This document shows, piece by piece, positions 7,444-15,854 of a stretch of 64,000 nucleotides of DNA. Numbering within the stretch: the stretch's first letter is position 1; each line of letters starts with the position of its first letter. The position numbers were made by a program, and so were the translations under genes. The stretch lies in contig JAZRVF010000019.1 in the NCBI GenBank assembly GCA_045599005.1, positions 1-64,000 of the forward strand. The letters are read 5' to 3'. The stretch comes from Treponema_I sp045599005. Lineage in GTDB: Bacteria; Spirochaetota; Spirochaetia; Treponematales; Treponemataceae. The notes under the pieces are model-generated. The model had not been told where the DNA came from, did no database searches, and was given only the letters and a program-made list of their open reading frames with translations.

Positions 7444-8061
7444 ATGACATACGCATATATTAGAGTCTCCACTGATAAACAAGACGGAGCAAATCAGAAA
7501 CTTGGGATTGAGGATTTATGCAAACGAAAAGGTCTTTGCATAGATGAATATATTCACGACGAAGGTGTAAGCGGAACAAGCGAACCTGATAAAAGACAAC
7601 TTGGAAAACTCCTTAATAACCTGCAAAAAGAAGATGTTCTTTTTGCAGGTGAACTTAGCCGTTTGGGAAGAAGTCTCTTTATGATTATGAGAATTCTAGA
7701 GCACTGTATGAATATTGGAGTAAAACTTTACACAGTGAAAGATAATTACGAACTTGGAGACAATATTCAAAGTAAAGTCCTTGCTTTCGCCTTTGGATTA
7801 AGTGCTGAAATCGAAAGAAATTTAATCAGTCAAAGAACAAAAGAGGCCTTGACCAGAAAAAAAACTGAGGGTGTTCAAATTGGCAGAATCAAAGGCTCTC
7901 ATAATTCATATACAAAATTAACAGGTAAAGAAGACTATATTCTTCTACAATTATCAAATGGATATTCAAAAACTCAATTAGCGAAAGAATTCAACGTTAA
8001 TAGAACTATTCTTTATAGATTTTTAAAACGATGGAATAAATCGGAGGGAGAAAAACACTAA
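7444..8061 (+). CDS. Serine recombinase (DNA invertase/resolvase family)
   Basis: A 205-residue small serine recombinase. The catalytic motif is YIRVSTDKQ, with Ser near residue 9. It also has the ELSRLGRS Arg-containing motif, the GLSAEIERNLISQRTKEAL helix E region, and a C-terminal Hin-type helix-turn-helix (NGYSKTQLAKEFNVNRTILYRFLKRW). Length and order fit Pin/Hin invertases or Tn3-type resolvases. No SD is visible before the ATG. No obvious invertible gene cassette was seen next to it. The inverted repeats in its leader are the nearest candidate sites. It marks an accessory region together with vapBC and DUF3800. Confidence 0.92.
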   Translation: MTYAYIRVSTDKQDGANQKLGIEDLCKRKGLCIDEYIHDEGVSGTSEPDKRQLGKLLNNLQKEDVLFAGELSRLGRSLFMIMRILEHCMNIGVKLYTVKDNYELGDNIQSKVLAFAFGLSAEIERNLISQRTKEALTRKKTEGVQIGRIKGSHNSYTKLTGKEDYILLQLSNGYSKTQLAKEFNVNRTILYRFLKRWNKSEGEKH

Positions 8062-8141
8062 TAACGGTTTCGATATTGTAATAGGAAATCAATTTAGTAT
8101 AGCGAGAACTTAACTGGAGATGAAATTGATATTATGTAACT

Positions 8142-8912
8142 ATGCGGAAAACACAAGACATAAAAGTAAATTATTATTTTGATGAGGCTGGCGATACTCA
8201 AATTTTAGGACATAGAGGCGTAAACCTTCTTGAAAAAGGAACGGCCAGCAAGACTTTTATGGTAGGTTATCTCGAATGTAAGAATCCTAAGGAATTCACA
8301 AAAGCTTTAAATAATCTAAGAGCAGAGCTAGCAAGTGATGATTATCTGGCAGCAATACCATCTTTTCACCATAGTTTGGAAATGTTTCATGCAAACAAAG
8401 ACTGTGCCGAAGTTCGTGAAAAGGTATATAAGCTTCTAAAACAACAGGATTTTACTTTTTATTGTGTAGTAGCAAGAAAGAAAGAAGATATATGGCGTAA
8501 AAAATTCAGCCACAGCCAGAAGCAGCTTTATAAATATCTAGTTTCAAAACTGCTTGAAAACAGACTGCATCTATACAAGAAAATCGACTTGTATTTTAGT
8601 GCTATGGGAAGTACCGTTCACCAATCATCAATGCAAGAAGCTGTAAATAATGCAATTTCAACATTCAATGAAAAGTGGAAAACAGAAAATACAAATCAGA
8701 TTCGTATTTTTATACAGCAGAATTCGGAAATTCCACTTTTACAAGCGGCAGATTATGTTTTATGGACAATTCAAAGAGCTTATGAAAGAGGAGATTACAG
8801 ATATTATAACTATATGAAGGATAAGATTTGTTTAGTCCATGATATCTTTGACTTCTCAAAGTATCCTAAGAACTACTATACACCAGAAAATCCGCTGGAG
8901 GCAAAAAAATAG
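8142..8912 (+). CDS. DUF3800-domain protein
   Basis: A 256-residue protein with an early YYFDEAGDTQ segment (Asp-Glu-x-Gly, the hallmark of DUF3800), then TFMVGYLEC, a long helical middle, and IPLLQAADYVLWTIQRAYER near the end, where the QAADY motif is typical. The family is thought to have an RNase H-like fold and is often found in phage and defence neighbourhoods. Its activity is not established. The start has no clear SD, but an in-frame stop (TAA) sits just upstream. It lies between the recombinase and the ZIP transporter. Confidence 0.8.
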   Translation: MRKTQDIKVNYYFDEAGDTQILGHRGVNLLEKGTASKTFMVGYLECKNPKEFTKALNNLRAELASDDYLAAIPSFHHSLEMFHANKDCAEVREKVYKLLKQQDFTFYCVVARKKEDIWRKKFSHSQKQLYKYLVSKLLENRLHLYKKIDLYFSAMGSTVHQSSMQEAVNNAISTFNEKWKTENTNQIRIFIQQNSEIPLLQAADYVLWTIQRAYERGDYRYYNYMKDKICLVHDIFDFSKYPKNYYTPENPLEAKK

Positions 8913-9048
8913 ACCCTGTATAAGACTAGGTTACTTTCGTAACGCATGGCACGACGCCCACTTTCATCTTAATAGGACCTATCTGCCCTTAATATATCTC
9001 ATAATCTCTATTTCGACAAGTTTTCTGTTGCATTTTACCGGAGGTTTT

Positions 9049-9843
9049 ATGATCAGCGTTATTGCAAAAGGATTATTAATTCCATTTTTAGGAACAGCCT
9101 TAGGTTCTGCCTGTGTTTTCTTCATGAAAAAAGAGATGAGCCCAAAACTGCAGAAAGCGCTTTCCGGATTTGCCGCGGGAGTTATGATTGCAGCTGGCGT
9201 CTGGAGTTTGTTGATTCCGTCAATGGAACAGGCAGCAGAACAAGGATTGGGCAAACTTGGATCCATTCCTGCTGTAGTCGGATTCTGTCTAGGTATGCTT
9301 TTCCTTCTTTTACTTGATGTTGTTACACCTCACATGCACATAAACGAAACTGTAGAAGGCCCAAAAAGCAAACTGAAGAAAACCACAATGATGGTGCTGG
9401 CAGTTACACTTCACAATATTCCGGAAGGAATGGCCGTCGGTTTTTTATACGCAGGCTGGTATACAGGCGCCGTTCAGGTTTCCTCTTCCGCAGCTTTGGC
9501 ACTGGCAATTGGTATTGCAATTCAAAATTTCCCTGAAGGAGCAATTATTTCAATGCCTCTTCACGGTAAAGGGCTTTCAAAAGGAAAAGCCTGCTGGTAC
9601 GGCGTTCTTACAGGAATAGTTGAGCCAGTTGCTGGTTTGGTTACAATTCTTCTTTCCAGATTTATAGTTCCAGTTTTGCCATACCTCTTAAGTTTTGCGG
9701 CAGGTGCAATGATTTACGTTGTAGTTGAAGAACTTGTACCTGAAATGGCTGCAGAAGAAGATAACCGCCATTCCAATTTAGGTACAATAATGTTTATGAT
9801 TGGTTTTTCATTAATGATGGTTCTGGATGTGGCTTTAGGATAA
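9049..9843 (+). CDS. ZIP-family metal transporter (ZupT-like)
   Basis: A 264-residue protein with eight hydrophobic segments. The metal-site motifs of ZIP/ZupT are visible: HNIPEGMAVG in TM4 and QNFPEGAIISMP in TM5. A His-containing HMHINE loop precedes them. It likely imports Zn2+ and other divalent cations across the inner membrane. I chose the ATG at 9049 because GGAGG lies 5 bp upstream; the frame is open back to 8839 but that part overlaps the DUF3800 gene. A possible hairpin CCCTGCTTTT/AAAGCAGGG lies after the stop. Confidence 0.92.
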   Translation: MISVIAKGLLIPFLGTALGSACVFFMKKEMSPKLQKALSGFAAGVMIAAGVWSLLIPSMEQAAEQGLGKLGSIPAVVGFCLGMLFLLLLDVVTPHMHINETVEGPKSKLKKTTMMVLAVTLHNIPEGMAVGFLYAGWYTGAVQVSSSAALALAIGIAIQNFPEGAIISMPLHGKGLSKGKACWYGVLTGIVEPVAGLVTILLSRFIVPVLPYLLSFAAGAMIYVVVEELVPEMAAEEDNRHSNLGTIMFMIGFSLMMVLDVALG

Positions 9844-9991
9844 TACAATCCTTTTCTCACATTTATTATTTTCATTTTCCCTGCTTTTAAGTTCAAACTA
9901 AAAAAGCAGGGTGTGGCGGGCGCCAATTGAGACCTGCTGGAATGGAAGGAGAACAACCGTAACCCAAACGGTCATTCCCTTTTCTATGATT

Positions 9992-10545
9992 TTATTTCAA
10001 ATCATTCCACTTGGTTGTATTGCCTGTGAAAATCTGTTCGACCTGAGCTTTTGTCATGTCTGCAATGGGATTCGCCTTGTTCACGATTACCGCAATTCCG
10101 TCGATGGCGATAGTGATTTCCTGAACACCTTTTGCTTTTTCACTGTCTTTAAGGGCACGGCTTGCCATTCCGATATCACAAGTTCCGTTGTTTATGTTGG
10201 CAACTGTAGCTTCTGCACCATCAATTTTTACAGCCTTTACAGAATCGTTCAAAGAACCCAAAGAAACATAACCGATTGCGTAATTGTCACCGGCAACACT
10301 CGTGAGCATTAGTGCTGTAGAGTTTGTGATAGCTGCTTCATCAGTTGTGTAGTCAACTTTTTTACCATTGGCATCTTTTTTTCAATGCCGAACAGTTCGA
10401 TAAATGCGCCACGTGTTCCGGAACCGTCTTCCCGGCTCAAAACTGAAATTGATTTTTTGCTCTCAAAACGACCTGAAGCAAAAACACACATTGCAGCCCC
10501 TGCCAAAACAGCAACTGCAAAAATTTTCTTAAGACTGATTTTCAT
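9992..10545 (-). pseudogene. PstS-like phosphate-binding protein, frameshifted and internally deleted
   Basis: The start is ATG at 10545, with AAAGGAG upstream and a signal peptide. SISVLSREDGSGTRGAF follows, then a run of seven A (plus-strand T run at 10376-10382) where one missing A shifts the frame. After correction the reading passes DGKK-like, TTDEAAITNS and AIGYVSLGSLNDSVKAVKIDG. It then jumps from ANINNGT straight into CDIGMASRALKDSEKA and IAIDGIAVIVNKANP. In intact relatives with this permuted order I recall about 100 further residues between those two parts. Probable cause: recombination between two NNGT/INGT-coding stretches. No pstCAB genes are nearby. Confidence 0.75.
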
Positions 10546-10907
10546 AATCACTCCTTTAGAAACACCGCGTTAGCGGCGAGCCATGTGAAAAAAAATACAC
10601 GGAAGTAATTTTTTCCACGCCTCCTATATAAAAACACCGAATTTGCAGATTTGCACGCTGGGCAGGACAAGAAGCAGTTGTGACCGTGCAATGCTTGATT
10701 GGAAACAAAAATATAATCAGATTTTCGGGTGAAAGAAAGTGTGATTATTTCACTCAGGATTTTTTGTACAGCGGATTTTGCGGAAAAGCAGAGAAATTGC
10801 AGGAAAATTGCAGAGAATTTATAGGAAAGTTGTGGCTGCCGAATTCCTGATTCCGGGTTATAATCAGAATTCAGGGCGGTTTCTGAGGCCTGATAAAGTG
10901 AGGAATT
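10546..10907. other. Leader region with the shared promoter-like block
   Basis: No supported gene. At about 10685-10765 (minus-strand reading) it carries the block CACACTTTCTTT ... AAATCTGATTATATTTTT ... CAATCA ... TTGCAC, which is also found before the nitroreductase gene. This is the likely promoter of the pstS-like gene. The right end holds the promoter and SD (TGAGGAATT) of the hydrolase gene. Confidence 0.5.
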
Positions 10908-11882
10908 ATGATTACACGGGATACGATTACAAAAGACGCTTTTGCGCTGCCTGAGTTCAGGGAACTCAGAAGGTTCATGATTTATGACGGAAAAAATCAG
11001 GATTATGACAATCTGCCGCCGGACCATGAATACTATAAGCCTGTTTCTTACAAGGATTCTTTGGGCAATTCTGCGGATTCCATTGTTGAAGGATTGAATT
11101 TTCTTTCGGAATGCAGAAAAGCGGGCAGGGCGGATATCCACTTTGTTGCCCCTGGAAGCGACGCGAATTTTATCCGCATTACACCGGAAAAAATTGATCC
11201 GGAAAAGCCATACATAATTCTTTGCTCAGGCGGGGCATACTTTTGTGTCTGCACCTACATTGAATCGATTCCTACGGCAAAGCATTTTGTTGAAGCCGGC
11301 TATCAGGTTTTTGTAATGACTTATCGGGTTTCGGAGTCCGGAACTCTGCCTCTTGCTCTTGATGATATTGCTGCTGTGGTCCGTTACGCAAAGGCCCATG
11401 AGAAGGAATTCCAGCTGGACGGAGACAGTTACGCAATCGGCGGTTATTCTGCCGGTGCCAATCTGATTTCAAACTGGGGGCTTTCAACAGTGGGCTATAA
11501 GTCTTACGGTCTTCCCCGCCCTAAAGCAATGTTCCCGATTTATACGCTGGTAGATTTTTCTTACATCACTCAGGACTGTCAGGACGATTTTATCGTGATG
11601 AAAATGCTGGGCAAGGATTATACCCTGACTCTGCTCCACAAGTATGATGTGCTCCGTCATCTTGATGCAGATTATCCGCCCTGTTATCTGGTATGCGGCA
11701 AAGACGATTCTGTAGTTTCATGCAGAAACTCCGAGCTTTTTGACGAACTGCTGACCAGATTCAATGTGCCTCACGTTCTTGAAGAAGCGGAGCACGCGCC
11801 CCACGGCTTTGGAGACGGAACCGGTACCGATGTTGAAGGCTGGCCTGAAAGAGCATTGAAGTTTCTTGAAGCGCAGAAGTGA
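10908..11882 (+). CDS. Alpha/beta-hydrolase, esterase type (BD-FAE-like)
   Basis: A 324-residue serine hydrolase. The oxyanion segment IILCSGGAYFCVC stands where HGG is usual. The nucleophile elbow is GGYSAGANL (Ser near residue 180), an Asp lies in CGKDDSVVS, and His is in HAPHGFGDG. This is the layout of bacterial carbohydrate esterases and acetylesterases (Abhydrolase_3/BD-FAE). No signal peptide, so cytosolic. It stands alone: upstream is the divergent pstS-like pseudogene and downstream are convergent Rpn sequences. Confidence 0.85.
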   Translation: MITRDTITKDAFALPEFRELRRFMIYDGKNQDYDNLPPDHEYYKPVSYKDSLGNSADSIVEGLNFLSECRKAGRADIHFVAPGSDANFIRITPEKIDPEKPYIILCSGGAYFCVCTYIESIPTAKHFVEAGYQVFVMTYRVSESGTLPLALDDIAAVVRYAKAHEKEFQLDGDSYAIGGYSAGANLISNWGLSTVGYKSYGLPRPKAMFPIYTLVDFSYITQDCQDDFIVMKMLGKDYTLTLLHKYDVLRHLDADYPPCYLVCGKDDSVVSCRNSELFDELLTRFNVPHVLEEAEHAPHGFGDGTGTDVEGWPERALKFLEAQK

Positions 11883-11926
11883 GATGCCGGAAGAAAAGCG
11901 GACAGGCGATGCAGCAGCTGACTCCC

Positions 11927-12142
11927 TCACATGGAGCGGAGCTGTTCAGCCAGTTCCTTTACATGTTCCAGAGGGAGATTTATACATCTTGCAACTTTTT
12001 CAACAGAGTCACCTTCTTTTAAAAAAGCAATGGCAATTTCATCGGCTTTCCGTTTTTCTGCCGCTTTTGCCGCATATGCCTTTTCTCTGATTAAGTCCAT
12101 ATAACCTTTCCTTACTAGAATGTTCTGTTTGGCTGACTTCAC
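11927..12142 (-). CDS. Detached copy of the Rpn C-terminal module
   Basis: This frame repeats the last ~80 codons of the neighbouring Rpn gene with only a few changes (DEIAIAF for DEDAIAF, CINLPLE for CIKLPLE, ending LRSM instead of LEK). It is in the same frame as that gene and separated from its TAG only by about 16 codons. The module has possible starts: GTG at 12142, or ATG at 12100 after AAGGAAAGG, giving a 57-residue protein. In E. coli Rpn loci, small C-terminal proteins made from internal starts are known to restrain the nuclease. This copy could act the same way, or be a dead duplication. Confidence 0.6.
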   Translation of the reverse strand: MKSAKQNILVRKGYMDLIREKAYAAKAAEKRKADEIAIAFLKEGDSVEKVARCINLPLEHVKELAEQLRSM

Positions 12143-12187
12143 TTTTTCCAGAATCTTGGATGCACTACTTGGGTCAGTCTTAAAAAA

Positions 12188-13003
12188 CTATTTTTCCAAC
12201 TGTTCAGCCAGTTCCTTTACATGTTCCAGTGGAAGCTTTATACATCTTGCAACTTTTTCAACAGAGTCACCTTCTTTTAAAAAAGCAATGGCATCTTCAT
12301 CGGCTTTTCGTTTTTCTGCCGCTTTTGCCGCATATGCCTTTTCTCTGATTAAGTCCATATAACCTTTCCTTACTAGAATGTTCTGTTTGGCTGATTTTAC
12401 TTTTTCCAGAATCTTGGATGAAAGTTCATCAGTTTTTTCATTGTTCATTACAAGCTGGAGAAAATTTCTCTGTTTTTCGTTCCGGATTTTACCATACTTG
12501 CTGGAAATGAAAAAGTATTTATATGCCCGGTCATTAAGGCTGATGCTTGAGTCATCTGTGCATAGGTTTTCAAATCTGTAAATCGGAAGTCCTTTCCCAA
12601 AAATATCGGTAATACAGATGAAGATGATATAAGAGTCCTTCAGTTCGGAATACAGTTCCCCTGATTTTAATGTATCCACATCAATAATCCCCTGATAGTA
12701 TCTTGCACGCTCGGGAAGTTCATGAGTGTCCAAGGCCTGAATCTCCAAATCAAAGGCTTGCGTTGCATTTTTTATATACACATCCATTCTTATGCTTTTG
12801 GCATTCATGTCCACTTTGATTACTTCTTCCTGTGCCATTTCGATATGGTCAATCTCAATCTGTAAAAGTCGTTCTACTACTTCCTTGCATATATCAGGAT
12901 TTTCATGCATCACATAATAAAAAATGTAGTTGTTTGCGATAGTAGCTTTTTCCCACTGTTCTTCAGGCGTGAGCTTGTTGTAATCCGAAAAATAATCTGC
13001 CAT
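12188..13003 (-). CDS. Rpn-family recombination-promoting nuclease/putative transposase
   Basis: A 271-residue PD-(D/E)XK protein. The N-terminal YNKLTPEEQWEKATIANNYIFYYVM region and the catalytic RMDVYIKN...AFDLEIQA (Asp, then Glu-x-Gln) are typical. The C-terminal third is helical (REKAYAAKAAEKRKADEDAI) and includes a helix-turn-helix-like SVEKVARCIKLPLEHVKELAEQL. GCAGGAGACC precedes the ATG. An internal ATG at 12358, after AAGGAAAGG, would give a 56-residue C-terminal protein (MDLIREKAYAAK...). Family members are DNA nucleases tied to recombination and, in some cases, phage defence. A near-identical C-terminal module lies directly downstream. Confidence 0.9.
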   Translation of the reverse strand: MADYFSDYNKLTPEEQWEKATIANNYIFYYVMHENPDICKEVVERLLQIEIDHIEMAQEEVIKVDMNAKSIRMDVYIKNATQAFDLEIQALDTHELPERARYYQGIIDVDTLKSGELYSELKDSYIIFICITDIFGKGLPIYRFENLCTDDSSISLNDRAYKYFFISSKYGKIRNEKQRNFLQLVMNNEKTDELSSKILEKVKSAKQNILVRKGYMDLIREKAYAAKAAEKRKADEDAIAFLKEGDSVEKVARCIKLPLEHVKELAEQLEK

Positions 13004-13193
13004 TACGGTCTCCTGCAGTTAAAAATCTTTCCATTATAGTTATTGCTGCAGTTTACGAATTTATGAAAAAAATTGAAAAAATTTCTGGAAAAAAGATTTG
13101 TGACTGTTATTGTCAGACTTGCCCGGAGTTAAACATTACCCTAAGTACATACTATCCGGATGTTTTTTTATGGAGTATCCAATTTCTGTGATT

Positions 13194-14402
13194 TTACAGC
13201 AGCCCGTGTGCTTTGAGGCAGTTGAGCACACGCTTTTTGTCTGCGCTCCACTTCGGTTCAATCAGCAGGGCTTTGGGACCGTCGCCTGTAAGTCTGTGCA
13301 CCACCGTCTGCGGGGACAGCAGAGAAACTGCCTGTTCCAGAAAAGATGTATATTCTTCCATTGTAAAGCACAGAAAATCTTCGGGGTGATCCGCAAACTC
13401 TTCTGCTGTTTTTGTGCCACGCAGAATCTGCAGGTTCGCGAATTTCACACCGTCCGGCGGTGGCTGAAGTTTTCCCAGAAACGCGGCGCTTTCAAGCATG
13501 TCTTCTTCTGTTTCCCCAGGCAGTCCGAAAATCAGATGTACAATACCGGCTAGTCCTGCGGCTTTGAGACGTTCCCATGTGTCAAGAAAAACTTCCAGCC
13601 GGTAACCGCGGTTTATGCGTTCTGCAGTTTTTTCATGAATTGTCTGAAGTCCCAGTTCCACCCACACAGGCTTTATCCGGTTCAGTTCGGCAAGCATCAG
13701 TATCATCCGGTCGTCCAGACAGTCCGGGCGGGTTCCTATTGAAAGGGCTACGATTTCCGGCTGTTCAATGGCGGTGCGGAACATTGCTTCCAGCGCGGAA
13801 AAACTGATGCCATTGCGGGCGGGTGGGGTGCCGGCCAAAGCTTTACCAGTGTCCGCCAAACTGCAACCAGTGCCGGACAAAGTTTCACCAGCGCCCGCCA
13901 CACTGCAATCAGTGTCGGACAAAGCTTGACCCGCGCCCGCCACACTGCTGCCCGCGCCCGGCAAAGTGTGACCCGCGGCGCCCAAACTGTTACCCGCGCT
14001 GTTCACAGCGTGACCAACATTTGCCGGAGTGTGTGGCGCGCCCGCCACCGCGCTACCAGCCCCCGCAAAACTGCCGCCCGTGCCGCTCACACCGTTTCCC
14101 CCGTTACCAGCGTCCGAAAAATCATTGACGTAGGTGTTGGAAAAGGACTGAAAATATGCAATGTACTTCCGCTCAGTCCCCGGGGTTTTGGGAAATTTTC
14201 CTTCAACACGCAGTTTCGCTTTTGCAATCTGTTCCTGAATGTCCCCAGATTCAGCAAAATCACCGCTTCCTCCTGCAGAACAGAAAGTGCAGCCGCCAAA
14301 ACCTGCGGTCCCGTCTCTGTTTGGACAGGTGCATCCTGTGGAAAGTGCCAGCCTGTAAACCTTGGATCCGAAAGTCAGCTTCAAATAATCAGAAAAAGTC
14401 AT
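13194..14402 (-). CDS. TIGR01212-family (YhcC-like) radical SAM protein with inserted heptapeptide repeats
   Basis: A 402-residue protein. The N-terminus LALSTGCTCPNRDGT...GGCTFCSAG carries the Fe4S4 cysteines. The segment YFQSFSNTYVND should run directly into SALEAMFRTAI..EIVALSIGTRPDCLDD, as in other family members. Here about 105 Gly/Ala/Ser-rich residues are inserted (from about residue 95), encoded by a 21-bp tandem repeat. Downstream parts are intact: VELGLQT, HLIFGLPGET, FANLQILRGTKT. Family members are about 300 residues and of unsettled biochemical role. The start is 38 bp from the divergent thrH gene; SD is weak. Confidence 0.88.
   Translation of the reverse strand: MTFSDYLKLTFGSKVYRLALSTGCTCPNRDGTAGFGGCTFCSAGGSGDFAESGDIQEQIAKAKLRVEGKFPKTPGTERKYIAYFQSFSNTYVNDFSDAGNGGNGVSGTGGSFAGAGSAVAGAPHTPANVGHAVNSAGNSLGAAGHTLPGAGSSVAGAGQALSDTDCSVAGAGETLSGTGCSLADTGKALAGTPPARNGISFSALEAMFRTAIEQPEIVALSIGTRPDCLDDRMILMLAELNRIKPVWVELGLQTIHEKTAERINRGYRLEVFLDTWERLKAAGLAGIVHLIFGLPGETEEDMLESAAFLGKLQPPPDGVKFANLQILRGTKTAEEFADHPEDFLCFTMEEYTSFLEQAVSLLSPQTVVHRLTGDGPKALLIEPKWSADKKRVLNCLKAHGLL
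13825..14097. repeat. GC-rich 21-bp minisatellite, about 13 units, inside a radical SAM gene
   Basis: Units of exactly 21 bp, such as CCAGTGTCCGCCAAACTGCA(A) from 13846, repeat head to tail to 14097. A diverged unit lies on each side. Each unit encodes seven residues on the minus strand with the pattern aG-x-s-L/V-a-G. Composition is much richer in GC than the flanking gene. Confidence 0.95.
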
Positions 14403-14440
14403 TGCTCCATACCGTTCGTTTTTGATAAAATCATACCATT

Positions 14441-15049
14441 ATGTATGTAACTTGCCTTGATTTGGAAGGGGTTCTCGTCCCCGAAATTTGGATCGCATTT
14501 GCCGAAGAGACCGGAATCCCCGAACTGCGGCTTACCACACGTGACATCAGCGATTATGACGTGCTCATGAAAAAACGCATCGGCATTCTCAAGGAACACG
14601 GCCTTACACTGACAGACATTCAGAACACAATCGCAAAGGTTGATCCGCTGCCCGGTGCAAAAGAGTTCCTGGACAAACTGCGCCGCCTTACACAGGTGAT
14701 CATTCTTTCAGACACCTTCACTCAGTTTGCCGCACCGCTTATGGAAAAACTGGGTCTTCCCACAATTTTCTGCAACGAACTGATCGTAGCTGAGGACGGA
14801 ATGATCACCGATTACAGACTCCGTCAGAGCAACGGAAAATTCCACGCAGTGAAAGCCCTTCAGTCAATCGGTTTCAAGACAATTGCCTCAGGCGATTCCT
14901 TTAACGACCTTGCGATGATCAAACAGTCCGAGGCAGGTTTCCTGTTCCGCGCCCCTGAGCACATCATCAAAGACAACCCTGACGTAGGTGCCTTTACTGA
15001 ATACGACCAGCTCTACGAAGCAGTCCGCAAGACTGTGATCGCTGGCTGA
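14441..15049 (+). CDS. thrH: Bifunctional phosphoserine phosphatase/homoserine phosphotransferase ThrH
   Basis: A 202-residue HAD-superfamily enzyme. It opens with CLDLEGVLVPEIW, where Asp-x-Glu replaces the usual Asp-x-Asp, a mark of ThrH. It also has IILSDTF (motif II), K in SNGKFHAV and GDSFNDLAMI (motif IV). ThrH removes phosphate from phosphoserine and can transfer it to homoserine, linking serine and threonine synthesis. No SD is obvious before the ATG. It is divergent from the radical SAM gene, so the 38-bp gap must hold both promoters. Confidence 0.93.
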   Translation: MYVTCLDLEGVLVPEIWIAFAEETGIPELRLTTRDISDYDVLMKKRIGILKEHGLTLTDIQNTIAKVDPLPGAKEFLDKLRRLTQVIILSDTFTQFAAPLMEKLGLPTIFCNELIVAEDGMITDYRLRQSNGKFHAVKALQSIGFKTIASGDSFNDLAMIKQSEAGFLFRAPEHIIKDNPDVGAFTEYDQLYEAVRKTVIAG

Positions 15050-15113
15050 CACTTTTTTCCAAGGGGGAAGTCTCCCCCTCGCTCCTGCCTTTGCCGCCTA
15101 CGGAATTGCCTAC

Positions 15114-15755
15114 CTATACCAGCGAAAATTTCCGGATTAACTCTGAGAAGTTTTTTACTTCTGCTTTTCTGTAGATGTTTGACAGATGTACCTCAACCGA
15201 ATGTTTGGGAACGCCAGTGATGTCCGCAAGTTCACTGAGGGGTGCATCTGTAAAAATCAGAGCTGTCCTGAAAATCCGCAGTTCCTGCATTGACAGGCTT
15301 TCTTTGAATGAATTGATTTTTCTGATCAGTTCGCAGAAGCATGCGTCGTAATACAATCCGCCGTTTGCTATAGCCGCCACGCAGTCAGAAATGTTCTGGG
15401 CCGGGGAACTTTTGGAGACATAACCGCCGATCATCAGTTCCTGTGACTTAAGGAACAGTCCGGGAGATTTCATCCGGGAAATGATCATGCAGTTACAGGA
15501 AAATTCCTGCAGATTATTCAGAAAATCAAGAAACCCTCTGTTTATTGCTGTATCAATATCTACAATCAATAAAGTTTTTTTTGCAAGATAACTGTTTCTG
15601 CATCCAAGAAGATTCTCAAAGTTTTCTCCGAGAACAACAGGTTTCCGCACGGAAATCTGCATCGCATTAAGTCTGCTCTCCAGAATGAACTTGATGCCCA
15701 CTCCTTCCATCTCATTGTTTGTGAAAATAACGACCTTTGAAATTTTTGCGCCCAT
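15114..15755 (-). CDS. LuxR-type response-regulator-like transcription factor
   Basis: A 213-residue protein with a receiver-like N-terminus (VVIFTNNEMEGVGIKFIL, LLIVDIDTA with Asp near 77, MIISRMKSP, MIGGYVSKSS). A C-terminal LuxR/FixJ helix-turn-helix follows (LSELADITGVPKHSVEVHLSNIYRKAEVKNFSELI). The usual acidic pocket at the very N-terminus is not clear (FTNNEME), so phosphorylation by a kinase is uncertain. No histidine kinase gene is adjacent. Targets are unknown. Confidence 0.8.
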   Translation of the reverse strand: MGAKISKVVIFTNNEMEGVGIKFILESRLNAMQISVRKPVVLGENFENLLGCRNSYLAKKTLLIVDIDTAINRGFLDFLNNLQEFSCNCMIISRMKSPGLFLKSQELMIGGYVSKSSPAQNISDCVAAIANGGLYYDACFCELIRKINSFKESLSMQELRIFRTALIFTDAPLSELADITGVPKHSVEVHLSNIYRKAEVKNFSELIRKFSLV

Positions 15756-15854
15756 GATGGCTGGTTATAGCATGAATAATGATGTTTGAGAATAACTCAA
15801 GAAAAATTGAAAAAACTCAGTGCAATTACTGATGCAATTACAGAAAAAATAATT

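Noticed and set aside
9888..9915. Terminator after the ZIP transporter gene
   Set aside because: CCCTGCTTTT/AAAGCAGGG can fold, but no T run follows on the plus strand.
10548..11141. Minus-strand 197-codon frame overlapping the hydrolase start
   Set aside because: It overlaps the hydrolase gene and the pstS promoter region, has no SD or family pattern, and its codon use is poor.
13823..14450. Plus-strand frames over the minisatellite (Cys/Pro/Arg-rich or Ala/Arg-rich)
   Set aside because: They follow from the 21-bp unit being open in other frames. The radical SAM frame has conserved motifs on both sides of the insert.
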